Assembly (NCBI GenBank): GCA_914767715.1
Contig: OU612071.1
Coordinates: 12,199,493-12,263,492, forward strand
Source: Membranipora membranacea
Lineage: Eukaryota > Bryozoa > Gymnolaemata > Cheilostomatida > Membraniporidae
Length of the DNA stretch: 64,000 nt
Direction of reading: 5' to 3'
In this document: positions 23,901 to 33,787 of the stretch, piece by piece
Layout of the letters: each line of letters opens with the position of its first letter
Numbering within the stretch: the stretch's first letter is position 1
Position numbers and translations under genes: made by a program
The notes under the pieces: generated by a model
Told to the model about the DNA's origin: nothing
Seen by the model: the letters and a program-made list of their open reading frames with translations, nothing else
Databases searched by the model: none

Positions 23901-26900
23901 CTCTTTTAGCTAAGTTTGAGAACCTGATGGAAGAAATGTTTCACAAGAATTCTGGCTGAATAATCATCTGAATTATATTTTGTCTTTTTCCCCATGCCGA
24001 AGGTGCAATCTGCTATTAATCAATGGCCATCAATGAGAAGTTGTTTGAAACCTTGGTTGCCCTTTAAAGGGCAACCAAGGTTTCGCAGCAATGCATTAAT
24101 GGGTAGCAAATAATGTGCTGGGCAGCATCAGCTTTGTGCATTACGCGATGCAAAACTCAAAGTAGTTGCTGACTCTAAGCTGGGTAACACTTCAGTTTAG
24201 GGGAGGTTCCAAGACTTTACTGTAATAATTATAGAGCACAGGCTAAATAATAACAGGAACAGGAAACTGCTATGTGGTATTCTCTTTTAGCTAAGTTTGA
24301 GAACCTGATGGAAGAAATGTTTCACAAGAATTCTGGCTGAATAATCATCTGAATTATATTTTGTCTTTTTCCCCATGCCGAAGGTGCAATCTGCTATTAA
24401 TCAATGGCCATCAATGAGAAGTTGTTTGAAACCTTGGTTGCCCTTTAAAGGGCAACCAAGGTTTCGCAGCAATGCATTAATGGGTAGCAAATAATGTGCT
24501 GGGCAGCATCAGCTTTGTGCATTACGCGATGCAAAACTCAAAGTAGTTGCTGACTCTAAGCTGGGTGTCACTTCAGTTTAGGGGAGGTTCCAAGACTTTG
24601 CTGTAATAATGATAGAGCACAGGCTAAATGATAACAGGAACAGGAAACTGCTATGTGGTATTCTCTTTTAGCTGAGTTTGAGTACCTGATGGAAGAAATG
24701 TTTCACAAGAATTCTGGCTGAATAATCATCCGAATTATATTTTGTCTTTATCCCCATGCAGAAGGTGCTATCTGCTATTAATCAATGGCCATCAATGAGA
24801 AGTTGTTTGAAACTTCGGTTTCCCTTTAAGGCTTGAGCTTAATGTTGGTTAATTGAAAAATCTTATTTTGTTTGTAGAGCGGAGTTTGGCCGCAATTACA
24901 AAGAGGCAAAAGAAGAATGACGATGAAATTCAAAATCTCAGTGAGGGTTTGCTATATCATTCCACTCTCAGGACATCATCAGTTCCTGAATTCCATAGCG
25001 ACAAGTTCAATACTGTTGTAATGTCACGCCAAAAGTCTACATGAATCATTGAATAATGCATTATTAGCAATCAAGCAGCAGTGTTGTAATGTAGTGTTAT
25101 GTAGCAGAAAAACTGCTATTATTGTAGGCTATAGGCCAGGTAGCCATTGAAAGCCCTGCTCCGCGGTCCAGGTTTAATTACAATCTGAATGAGTGTCAAA
25201 ATTTGAATGACCAATTTTATTGCTATCACTAACTCAAGTAATTGTGAAAAATGCCCAATTGACGGTGAGCTTATGGAAGGATAGGATGGGCTTTATTTGT
25301 CATGCGATTATACTCTCATGAAAATGAGGCAACAAAAATTATCTCAAAAAGTAAGACAGAACTATTTGCTAGCAATTAGCATATTGGAAAAAGAAACTTC
25401 TATTCAACTTCTCAGCCCTACTGCGAAATATATATATTATGTTTTATATGTTATGTTTATCTTATATTTTTGAAGGATACCCATCCAAGCAACCAGTAGA
25501 AGACACGACCTTTCAAGGACCTCAAGAAGTGAATCATCAAATGTCCCAGCAACTCGGTGAGAGCTCAAAAACTCTTAAAATTCTGCACATATCTCAGTTC
25601 TAGAAACCAATCATGATTGAGTAGTTTAGCAGGGGTATCCTTTGATTAGAAAGATCGATGCGCTACTAAAGCAAGTTAACACAATCACATCGCTCAAAAT
25701 TATCACTCTTTTGGTTTTTCAATTAGACAAAATCGCTCCGAAATCGCTCACATATAAAGTATACAGTTCAATCAATGAGTGAGCGATTTCTTAGCGAGAC
25801 CCCAAGCAGGTATTGATCACTCACTGAGTGAGCATTGCAATTTTGGCAGTTTCCAATTGAAGGGCCCCCTGATTAGCATACCCTATAGGAGTTTAATTTA
25901 GCTAGAGTTTAATTTCGCTACTATGGTGAGTGAGTTTAATTTAAGAAACACTAAATTTCGCTAGTAGGCTTACTAGCGGAAATTTAAAAAAAATGTTCAA
26001 TCTGATTGCAAGGCAGACACTTAGACCACTACACCACACTGCCTTGCATGCATAGGTAAGGAGTATTCCTGTATAGTTGTACATTGTTTATGAAACTGAG
26101 TGGTGTTTATTGCTTAGGAAGTAATTTCCGCTATCATACAATTTCGTTACTTAGGCAAGAACGCGAAAAGCGAATCCTAAATGCCGCCAAAACTAAACTC
26201 CTATAGGGTAGATGGAAAGGAAGAAAAAAGCTTCAATGGTGTAGCAGAAAAAAATTGTTAAAGTTTTCTAGAGTCTGGATAAATAACGTTTGATTCAGTG
26301 GTCCTGCATTCCGGGGGGTCTTTCAATAAGAATAAGCATTGCCTTTTTAATAAAAAGTATCACTATCACCGGCTGAAAATTATCACTCACTTGGTCTTTC
26401 AATTAGATAAAATCGCTCCCAAATCTTTAACTCATTGTGTATATAGTACCATCAATGAGTGAGCGATTTCTGAGCGTGACCCCTAGCAGGTATCACTCGC
26501 TAATGATAGGATAGGATAGGCTCTATTTCTTCCTCCATATAACAGAAAGTATGTGGCCTTGAGTGAAAAAAATAATGTAAAAAATGGATTACGATTAGAA
26601 GTAAATTGACAAGAAAAAATAGACTGGAGCTCTACATGAAAGTGAGGCAAAAAAATTATCTCAAAAAGTAAGACAGAACTATTTGCTAGCAATTAGCATA
26701 TTGGAAAAAGAAACTTCTCTTCAACTTCTCAGTTGAAATATATATATAATATTTTATGTTATTTTTATATTTTTGAAGCATACCCGACCAAGCAACCAGT
26801 AGGAGACACGACCGTTCAAGGACATCAAGGACATCAAGGAGTGAATCGTCAAAAGTCCCAGCAACTCGGTGAGAGCTCATAAAATCATGAAATTCTGCAC

Positions 26901-29900
26901 ATATCTCAGTTCTAGAAACCAATCATAATTGGGTAGTTTAGCAGGGGGTCCTTTGTTTGAATGAGCGATGCGCTACTAAAGCAAGTAATCAGTATCACAT
27001 CGCTCAAAATTTTACTCACTTTGTCTTTCGATTAGACAAAATCGCCCCCAAATCTCTCACTCATAATGTATATAGCACCATCAGTGAGTGAGCGATTTCT
27101 GAGCGACACCCCTAGCAGGTATCACTCGCTAATGATAGGATAGGATAGGATTTATTTGTTCCTCCATATATCAGAAAGTATGATGCCTTGAGTGAAAACA
27201 ATTGTAAAAGGTGAATTACGATTAGAAATAAATTGAAAAGAAAAATTAGACTGGAGCTCTACATGAAAGTGAGGCAAAAAAGTTATCTCAAAAAGTAAGA
27301 CAGAACTATTTGCTAGCAATTAGCATATTGGAAAAAGAAACTTCTCTTCAACTTCTCAGTCCTACTGCGAAATAATATCATATTTTGTATTTTACTTATA
27401 TTTTTGAAGGATACCCAACCAAGCAACCAGTTGGAGACACAACTGTTCAAGGACCTCAAGGAGTGAATCATCAAATGTCCCAGCAACTCGGTGAGATCTC
27501 ACAAACTAATAAAGTTCTGCACATATCTCAGTTCTAGAAACCAATCATGATTGGGTAGTTAAACATAGATTAGCATAGATTGAAAGGAAGCAAAAAAGCA
27601 TCAATGGTGTAGCAGAAAAATTATAGAAGTTTTCTAGAGTCTAGATAATAACGTTTGGTTCAGTGTTCCTGCATTCTGGGGGGTCTTTCAATTAGAATGA
27701 GCATTGCATTTTTTTTTTTAAGTATCACTATCACTCGCTGAAAAATATCACTCACTTGTTCTTTCAATTAGACAAAATCGCTCCCAAATCGCTAACTCAT
27801 AATGTATATAGTACCATCAGTGAGTAAGCGATTCCTGAGCGAGACCCCTAGCAGGTATTGCTCACTTAATGAGCGGATGATCAGATTGCAATTTTGGCAG
27901 TTTCTAATTAAAAGACCCCCTGATCAGCACTAGTGTTGTATCGAGCCAGCAAAAATGAAAATGAGCCGAGCCACTGAGATTTCCCTAAATTCGGGTACGA
28001 GTCGGGTCGAGTCGAAAAGAGCGCGTGAATTGGATTTACATTACGACTTCATAAGTCGATGTCCTACTCCTACACTGTCTTCAGATATCACAATTTAAAA
28101 GAATGATGGATATTCATCCACTAATCACTAGTGCAATTAGCTAATAGTACACTTCAAGTTTGATTCAGTTTGTAATATATCATCTAGACATAATGAACTA
28201 TGTTGAGGCCAAGTTTCATCAAATTCTGTCATGTATTGATCGAATTATTGATGTCTGAAGAAAGCTTTATGTAGTGTTGTAAGCCGTTCATAATAATCAC
28301 AGCAAAAACATGACTAATAGCTATATGTTTTATCATCCCATAGTCTCTATTTCCAAAATTATATACTGAAATCCATAGCATAGTAGTTAAGTTCGTGGAC
28401 TGCTGTGCACTAGGTCCTCGGTTCGAGTCCAGGTGCGAGCTATATTTTGCCCATCACTCTAGTAGTTTAGACCCCTAAGGATGTAGACCTCTGACCCGAC
28501 TTGACCCTAACGTGACCCGACCACAGGAACCCAAAACCCGACCCGTTGACTCAACCCTGAATACAACACTAATCAGTATAGATTGAAAGGAAGCAAAAAA
28601 GCTTCAATGGTGGAGCAGAAAAATTGTAAAAGTTTTCTAGAGTCTAGATAAATAACGTTTGGTTCAGTGTTCCTGCATTCTGGGGATCTTTCAATTAGAA
28701 TGAGCATTGCCTTTTTGATATAAAGTATCACATCACCCGCTGGAAATTATCACTCACTTGGTCTTTCAATTAGACAAATGCGAACTCTGAGATTTATAGT
28801 TCCTTGCAATGGCTAAGCTATTTGTGAGCTATACCCTAGCTATTAGATAGCGACATTCAATTCCATATCCTCACCATTAGCTATCTTTTGCCAAACAATG
28901 GGTATGCAAAAAATAACCAGTCGCTAGTAGCATTCTAAGAAAGCCCAAATTAGCGATACTGAAGGGATTTCATCGCTGTTTGCAACTTTGTAACCAAGTC
29001 AATTTCCCAGGCTAAATTATTTTTGCTAGTAGGGACAGCCAATCAAAAGAACATCAGACAAGTCCCTGTGCTGAGTGTTCTTCTTCATGATGTTATGATA
29101 CTATTTCCGTTCCACGAGAAGAATTTAATTCAGTGGATAGCGATTTTGGCTGTTTTTAACTGGAATCCCCCTTGGTCAGTACCATTCTATTGGTGAACTT
29201 CCTAGGATTGTGTACTATCATAGGAGGCGACTCGAAATTGAGCAATTTGGATTGATCCAACTTTCACGGGGACAAGAAGTATTAAAGTGAAGGCTTTTTG
29301 GTATCATTCTGGAGTTCTCAGTCTAATTTAGAAAACTGCCATAAAGTTTATTTACAACATAATGCCCATGTCACCTCAAAGGTGAGATTTGAATGTTCTA
29401 AAAATAAAGTTTTTGGTACAAAAAAAAAAGATTTTTTCTGCCCTTATAACACTCTCCTTGTCTTGGCAATCAGTCCCAAGACATGACAAATAAAAAAGGT
29501 CAACTGAATGAGAAGTTGCCCTCCCTCAACCATCTAAGGAAAACTTATTGGTATGGAAAACTGAGAAGTCCTGTTCAAAGCCCATGATAGGCTTTTATGT
29601 TATTCACATCATCTTTCCTTCAATCTGATATCCTGTCAGCATGCCAGTATTGAAAGAAAAAAGTCTGCTCAAATCATCACTTTTGGTTACAAATGAAGCA
29701 CCCATTTTTTTTCCCCTAAAATATGTTACATTATAAGAGAGAAAAAAGGTACTATTTTAATAACAGTTTATACAAAATAGTACCTTTTTAGTACCTTCCA
29801 ATCTTAAGTTCGGCCAAGTTTGAGTGAAAATCAGTTGAAACTGGGCCACTTGCTGTTAATAAACCTTATAGCAGTTTTCTAAATTAGACTGAGAAGGCTA

Positions 29901-32900
29901 GAATGATACCAAAAACCTCATTCCTTCACAGTCACTTTAAGGAAATGTATTTTCATTCACCAATACTAAAGGGGTTGTCTTGTTTTTATGATTCATGGTG
30001 TAAGTAATAGAGAACAGAGAGAAATATGATCACTATTGAACTAACTTTTTCTTGATTGCAGCAATGTCGCTTGACAGTTTGGGAACCAAGATCACTGAAC
30101 TCACAAAAGAATTTGGCCGCCAAGCAACTGACATTGCCAATCTCAGAACAGATTTAAGGGATGCCAAAGCTGCAATGATCGAAGACTTCGCATTGCTAAA
30201 TGAATCTCTTAATTTAGAGATCTCAGTACTACACAGCATGTTGGACGGAATGGATAACGCCTCTGATAGCATGTTGCTCCTCAAATCTAAGGTACATCCT
30301 AGCACACCCTCGATGGAGATGATTGACCTACTACATACCAAGGTTGAGAATATGAGCACTGCAATAGTTGAGGTTCAAGACTTCCTCCATAATGCTACAG
30401 CACTCATGACATCATTCAATGAATTGGATTCAACGGACAGAAATCTATTGTATACACAACTAAACAACTTAGAAAATCATCTAAATGGTACAAGCCGCGA
30501 TCAGCAGAATATGCGAGAAAACATCAATTCCTTGTACACGCAGTTAGGTAACCTGGAAAAATCCACACCTACGGCAATGGATGAAAGCTTGCAAAACTTC
30601 TCGAATAGCTTCAACCATACGCTTGAAAACATTGAATCAAAGATGAACCAACACATTGAGATGATGGCCTCAATGAATGACACGGCCTCGGCTGAGAGAA
30701 ACTCCTTGTACATACAGTTAAACAAACTGGACAAGTCAACAGCGATGGCAATGGCTGAAAACTTGCAAAACGTCTCAACTATCCTGAACCAATCCCTAGA
30801 AAATATTGAATCAAACATGAACCAACATATCGAGATGATGGCATCAATGAACGATTCCGCCTCGGCTGAGAGGAGCTCCTTGTACACTGAGTTAGAAAAC
30901 CTGGATAAGTCCACTACAATGGCAATGGCTGAAAACTTGCAAAACATCTCAACTATCCTTAACCATACGTTTGAAAAAATTGAATCAAACATGAACCAAC
31001 ACATCGAGATGATGGCCTCAATGAACGATTCGGCCTCAGCTGAGAGGATCTCCTTGTACGCACAGTTAGAAAACCTGGATAAGTCAACAACCACGGCAAT
31101 CAATGAAACCTCCCAACACATCTCGAACATCAACATGACGATTAATGAACAGACAGCAATGATAGAGTTGATGAAAGTGACAAATACTATGGTGAAAGCC
31201 TACTCCTGTGAGTGAATTGAGTCATTCATATACACTTAGGTTATATATTATAAAGAGCAGCCATAGGGCATATGTAGGCGCAAGTATTTCATTCTTGTTG
31301 GGACAATTTTAGCCGGAAGAGCATTCAGGACCATGTGCTCCTGTTTACCAAATTTAGTCATTGGGTCATTATCAAGTTTTTATTATGCATTGCTGGCCCC
31401 AAGTACTCATGTTAAACACTAGCTTACGCTCCAAAAGTGTGTCATTTTGTCACGATATCAAATCAATCATCTTCTAGCAGTCCATTGTGTCGAAACTATA
31501 ATGGTAAGGGATGTCGATCATTGCGCTCGATATTTACTGAGAACTTTGTGTGTTTTTCTGCTCATGCAATGCAATCAAGACTTTATTGATAATGTCCAAT
31601 AACCATGACCTTTTGCTAAAAGACCTTTCAATGAGCGGTGATTCTTGGAATAGATGCTAAAGTGGGTTATGATCTCATCACTGAGGTTGGGCACCTTAAC
31701 TCTATTGTGCTATTCTCAGGCACTTTCCCATATGTGGTCTTTATGGCGATCCCTCATGTTGATGCTCAATGTTGATGCTGTGAAATTTGCGATAATCTTC
31801 AATGCCTTTCTACAACACTAAATCATCAACTTATCAATACTACATAGGGTGAATCATTATTTAATAATAATCATAATTTTTTTTTAAGGTGGTAAATGTA
31901 CCAATGAGTCAAGCGCTTGCACACTTGGAGACTATTCAGAACTCACCTGCCAGAGGGGCTTTTTTAAGTCTCATGATGGCTTTGATGATGGAAGTACATA
32001 CACCTCCTTCGGTCAAATTAAAACAAATCTGAAGAATCCGGGATTTAAAGGACTCAAGATTACACTTCACCAGTTTGATGTTAGTTGAGTATTTATATAC
32101 ATGAAGACTTTCATGGTAGATTGATTCTTGAATGGTTCATCATTTTGGCAGGAAAATGACCCACGCTGCTGCTCTGTGTATGATATATAGTTGATATACT
32201 GGTAGAAACTGATTGTCTCGTTACCATTCTAAGTCCATTTCTCCAGATGCACTTGTTAATAGTTATCCACATATTTGAGTCTTAGCTCAGTTTAATATAA
32301 TTCCAGATAAATAAGGGCATTCTGATCAATAAGAAAGTTTCTACTGTTGATAAATACACAAATTGTTCCCAATTATTTACGCATTCAATATTTTGACTGT
32401 TAAAATCTAATATGTGCTACGTTTCCATATGTTAGAATATAGGAGAATTTGTAGTGCAGTTCATATGGTGAAAAAAGCATCCCTGCCAAAGCACACTTTT
32501 TTTTGTTGTGCTATAACCCCACAATGATAATTTGCTCGAATGGGCAATAGTGGCATGAATTCAACCTTGATTTAATTGTGAGAGAATGAGTATCATATTG
32601 ATTTAGTTGATTTTATTTTGTTGATGTATTTTGCGTTATTTTGTTACACATTCTCTTTTATAGTCAAAGCCTTCATGTTGCGACAATTACTGCTCTGACG
32701 ATAAACTCCTGATAAAGTTAGATAATGCAAAGTGTTATGAACAATGCGGCACTGGAATTAGTGAATTAGTATTATATATTGACGTATCAGGGATAGATTA
32801 TGATGGATATATAGAGATATTATTTAATTCTTTTACTAATGACCAATATAGCGGTTTTATGATTGAGTTCGATTTCCAATTAATGCCTTTCCCTGAATCA

Positions 32901-32951
32901 GCTTACAATGCAACCTTAGATGATGTGGTAAGATATTTTATTGAAATATGA
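20786..32951 (+). CDS. Gene B: type II membrane, coiled-coil stalk, CUB-like receptor
   Basis: Join of nine exons: 20786-20993, 23205-23309, 24878-24940, 25476-25556, 26779-26868, 27410-27490, 30062-31207, 31889-32079, 32664-32951 (2253 nt, about 750 residues, no internal stop). Residues 1-18 are basic and cytosolic; 19-43 form one hydrophobic helix; there is no cleavable signal, so a type II signal anchor is inferred. Residues ~45-590 are Gln/Glu/Asn/Leu-rich, heptad-like and full of N-glycosylation sequons (NGTS, NFSN, NHT, NVS, NIS). They include three 58-residue repeats of the form SLY.QL..LDKS...NQHIEMMASMND.ASAER. Residues ~592-750 form a Cys-containing CUB-like domain (CQRGF, NPGFKGLKI, C..CGTGISELVLY, GFMIEFDFQLMP). 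Every intron from exon 1 to exon 8 is phase 1; the last is phase 0. It resembles scavenger receptor A in layout only. The ligand is unknown. A recognition or adhesion role is inferred. Confidence 0.8.
21047..21186 (-). repeat. tRNA-derived SINE (minus)
   Basis: On the minus strand the head reads ATTGCGCAATCGGTTAGAGCGC (A box) and TAGGTTCGAATTC (B box). The body contains GGAGCTTTCAAGGTTGATTG, nearly the same as in the plus-strand copy near 48690, so they are one family. It lies in intron 1 of gene B, next to a second truncated tRNA-like head at 21190-21226 (plus). Confidence 0.65.
21540..21850. repeat. Inverted pair of related tRNA-like SINE copies
   Basis: The minus strand at about 21600-21660 has TGGTCCGATGGTAGTGGCG and GGGTTCAACACC; the plus strand at 21690-21750 has AGTGGTGGCGGCGTTGCCTG. 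The plus copy ends AAGATGTGATACAAAATAGC, a sequence also found at about 1250 in gene A, so the family is dispersed. Confidence 0.5.
22186..22395 (+). repeat. Truncated copy of the 27931-28571 element (right half)
   Basis: Nearly identical to 28361-28571, from CATAGCATAGTGGTTAAG through GGTTCGAGTCCAGGTGCGAG (tRNA-like boxes) to the GACCCGACC-rich end and AATACAACACT terminus. It is followed by the same ATCAGCATAGATTGAAAGG flank, so it shares an ancestral insertion site with the other copy. Confidence 0.75.
22540..22695. repeat. GGGGGTCTTTC-family MITE, degenerate
   Basis: Family blocks AAAAAGTACCACTATCACCCGCTGAAAATTATC and TGGTCTTTCG are present; the rest has diverged. Confidence 0.5.
22707..22758. 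repeat. (TGAT)n microsatellite
   Basis: Imperfect TGATTGAT run in intron 1 of gene B. Confidence 0.85.
23205..23309 (+). CDS. Gene B exon 2
   Basis: Acceptor TTGAAG, donor TTCG|GTGAGA, 105 bp, phase 1-1. It encodes a Gly/Thr-rich start (GGTTNEPHGG) and a helical end (RAQKENHQMLRRF). The equivalent site in gene C (52334 on) has decayed. Confidence 0.7.
23688..24062. mobile_element. TTAA MITE copy 1 of a tandem triplet (375 bp)
   Basis: Begins GGGCAACCAAGGTTTC and ends with the near complement GAAACCTTGGTTGCCC. With one more base each side it is bounded by TTAA (23683-23686 on the left, shared TTAA on the right). Noncoding. TTAA target choice is known for piggyBac and Kolobok elements. Confidence 0.85.
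24069..24443. mobile_element. TTAA MITE copy 2 (375 bp)
   Basis: Same length and termini as copy 1, and only a few substitutions from it. Joined head-to-tail to its neighbours through single TTTAAA junctions (24063-24068 and 24444-24449). Confidence 0.85.
24450..24824. mobile_element. TTAA MITE copy 3 (375 bp)
   Basis: Most diverged copy. The right terminus has changed to AACTTCGGTTTCCC and is followed by TTTAAGG, which keeps the outer TTAA. It ends 53 bp before gene B exon 3. Confidence 0.85.
24878..24940 (+). CDS. Gene B exon 3
   Basis: Acceptor TTTGTAG, donor CTCA|GTGAGG, 63 bp, phase 1-1. It encodes a short charged helix (SLAAITKRQKKNDDEIQNL). Gene C has the homologous 75-bp exon with the same ending. 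Confidence 0.7.
25476..25556 (+). CDS. Gene B exon 4a (first of three tandem copies)
   Basis: Acceptor TTTTTGAAG, donor CTCG|GTGAGA, 81 bp, phase 1-1. Encodes the cassette YP.KQPV.DTT.QG.Q.VNHQMSQQL. Confidence 0.75.
25631..25870. mobile_element. GGGGGTCTTTC-family MITE
   Basis: Left end AGGGGTATCCTTTGATTAG, right end CAATTGAAGGGCCCCCT. Internal GAGTGAGCGA palindromes and a TATCACTC-type block are those of the family. Confidence 0.65.
25881..26208. mobile_element. 328-bp MITE with TA target sites
   Basis: Terminal inverted repeats CCCTATAGGAGTTTA / TAAACTCCTATAGGG with TA immediately outside both ends, suggesting a Tc1/mariner-type or other TA-targeting element. It carries a minus-strand tRNA-like patch (TGGTGTAGTGGTCTAAGTG). 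It sits between exon copies 4a and 4b of gene B. Confidence 0.7.
26314..26500. repeat. GGGGGTCTTTC-family MITE, right-truncated
   Basis: Left terminus CGGGGGGTCTTTCAATAAG. It runs through the family core to about TATCACTCGCTAATGATAGG, after which shared intronic sequence resumes. Confidence 0.65.
26779..26868 (+). CDS. Gene B exon 4b (second tandem copy)
   Basis: Same splice signals and cassette as 4a, but 90 bp because GHQ is present twice (QGHQGHQGVN). Phase 1-1 is kept. Confidence 0.75.
26943..27130. repeat. GGGGGTCTTTC-family MITE, right-truncated
   Basis: Copy at the position equivalent to 26314-26500, truncated at the same TATCACTCGCTAATGATAGG junction. It was therefore duplicated with the exon rather than inserted independently. 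Confidence 0.65.
27410..27490 (+). CDS. Gene B exon 4c (third tandem copy)
   Basis: 81 bp, phase 1-1, cassette YPTKQPVGDTTVQGPQGVN. About 150 bp of upstream intron is also duplicated from 4b. Confidence 0.75.
27677..27920. mobile_element. GGGGGTCTTTC-family MITE, both ends present
   Basis: Left end GGGGGGTCTTTCAATTAGAA, right end TCTAATTAAAAGACCCCC. Length is about 245 bp with an internal GAGTGA/TCACTC palindrome. Confidence 0.75.
27931..28571. mobile_element. 641-bp hAT-like element
   Basis: Terminal inverted repeats TAGTGTTGTAT / ATACAACACTA. The flanking 8-mers ATCAGCAC (27923-27930) and ATCAGTAT (28572-28579) match at 6 of 8 positions, fitting an aged hAT target duplication. GGGTCGAGTCG-type repeats lie near both ends. 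No coding capacity. Confidence 0.7.
28681..28850. repeat. GGGGGTCTTTC-family MITE, partial
   Basis: Left end TGGGGATCTTTCAATTAGAA with the adjoining family core. The sequence then diverges; a possible right terminus (ACTGGAATCCCCCTT) lies at about 29159-29173. Confidence 0.55.
29286..29936. mobile_element. 651-bp TTAA-flanked element with long inverted repeats
   Basis: Starts AGTGAAGG, ends CACT, with TTAA directly outside at 29282-29285 and 29937-29940. Terminal inverted repeats are about 80 bp (TTTTTGGTATCATTCT and CTCAGTCTAATTTAGAAAAC are shared). Inside is a smaller inverted repeat, AAGGTACTATTTTA. It lies in the intron just upstream of the large exon of gene B. Confidence 0.8.
30062..31207 (+). 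CDS. Gene B exon 7: large coiled-coil exon
   Basis: Acceptor TTGATTGCAG, donor CCT|GTGAGT, 1146 bp, phase 1-1, open throughout. It encodes 382 residues of stalk: MSLDSLGTKITELTKEF, a leading heptad region, then repeats of 58 residues (174 bp) ending MND.ASAER. The antisense ORF over 30501-31136 is a shadow of this repetitive coding sequence. Confidence 0.85.
31889..32079 (+). CDS. Gene B exon 8: CUB-like domain, N-half
   Basis: Polypyrimidine tract and TTTTTAAG acceptor, donor GAT|GTTAGT, 191 bp. It contains CTNESSACTLGDY, CQRGFF and NPGFKGLKITLHQFD. Confidence 0.8.
32664..32951 (+). CDS. Gene B exon 9: CUB-like domain, C-half and stop
   Basis: Acceptor TTTTATAG, stop TGA at 32949-32951, 288 bp. 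Contains CCDNYCSDDKLLI, CGTGISELVLYIDVS and GFMIEFDFQLMP, the pattern of CUB second halves (Cys-Asp-X-Leu, Cys-Gly, then a Gly-Phe strand). Confidence 0.8.
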   Translation, partial: SKPSCCDNYCSDDKLLIKLDNAKCYEQCGTGISELVLYIDVSGIDYDGYIEILFNSFTNDQYSGFMIEFDFQLMPFPESAYNATLDDVVRYFIEI

Positions 32952-33012
32952 GGGTCTATGAGTATTATGATGATGATGATGATGATGATGATAATTTTTT
33001 TTTTTTTTTTGT

Positions 33013-33080
33013 TCAATTTCAAATTAATGCCTTTAACTGAATCAGCTTACAATGCAACCACAGATGGTGTTGAATATTAA
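33013..33080 (+). pseudogene. Duplicated scrap of terminal CUB-like exon
   Basis: After a (GAT)n and poly-T run, the sequence repeats the end of exon 9 (FQ-LMPLTESAYNATTDGVEY then TAA). A counterpart follows gene C at 57122-57190, so this duplication predates the B/C duplication. Confidence 0.7.
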
Positions 33081-33787
33081 TTGGATTATGTCGTTTTTTG
33101 TTTGTTTTATGAACCTTATTATTCATGAACTTTCTTTCCATGTGAAAAACCAATATTTAATTTAAACTGTCCTTATTTGTTAACTATCCTATATAAGAAA
33201 TGGAATAAAATCTTATTTCAAAGCTTTCTTTATTTATCCCTTATGATGTCAGTACAGAGTTAATTCGTAAGGATATAAAATTTTATGGAAAGCTTTGGCG
33301 ATGAGAAGACAGCTATATTATGAATGTTTATTGGGTTATTGGTTTATTGAGTTCATCTCTTTATCTGGAAATGTTTTGCATGATGTTGTGAGCTCTCCAC
33401 AAATCTTATTCCAACAACAAACAATATTGATCTGATGGGTGTAAGGACAGTCTGAGCCAATTATTGAGTAACTCTGTGTCTGTGATGGATCCTCTCTCTG
33501 ATATGCCTTGTGTGGCTCTGGCGCTGGTTCAAGCGATCAATTGATTCATTTAGAGTCGAAAGCGACTGACAAAAGTCTGGCTCAGATCAGGGAGAATGGA
33601 AAATCTTTTTCTGCTCGGATTGAAGTCTTCTGCCAGTGTAGTGGTAGTTGTTTCCCTGTTATAAAACATAAAAACTACAGTATAGCAGAAGATCCTTCAA
33701 TTATGAGGTAGGCCTATCACTCTCGTTTATCTTGTTTGCAAAGGACATCAATTTTTTCGCATTTGCACGAGTTGTGCTGTCCACCAG

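Noticed and set aside
23688-24824. Three regular repeats considered as CRISPR-like or satellite array
   Set aside because: Units are 375 bp with inverted termini and TTAA flanks, i.e. transposons; the genome is eukaryotic.
30501-31136. 211-codon minus-strand open frame
   Set aside because: Antisense of the repetitive stalk exon of gene B; the sense frame has splice signals and paralogues, the antisense has neither.
33508-33711. 67-codon frame, 66 of 67 residues identical to 57618-57821
   Set aside because: The identity is that of the duplicated DNA as a whole; no codon-biased substitution pattern is visible with so few differences.
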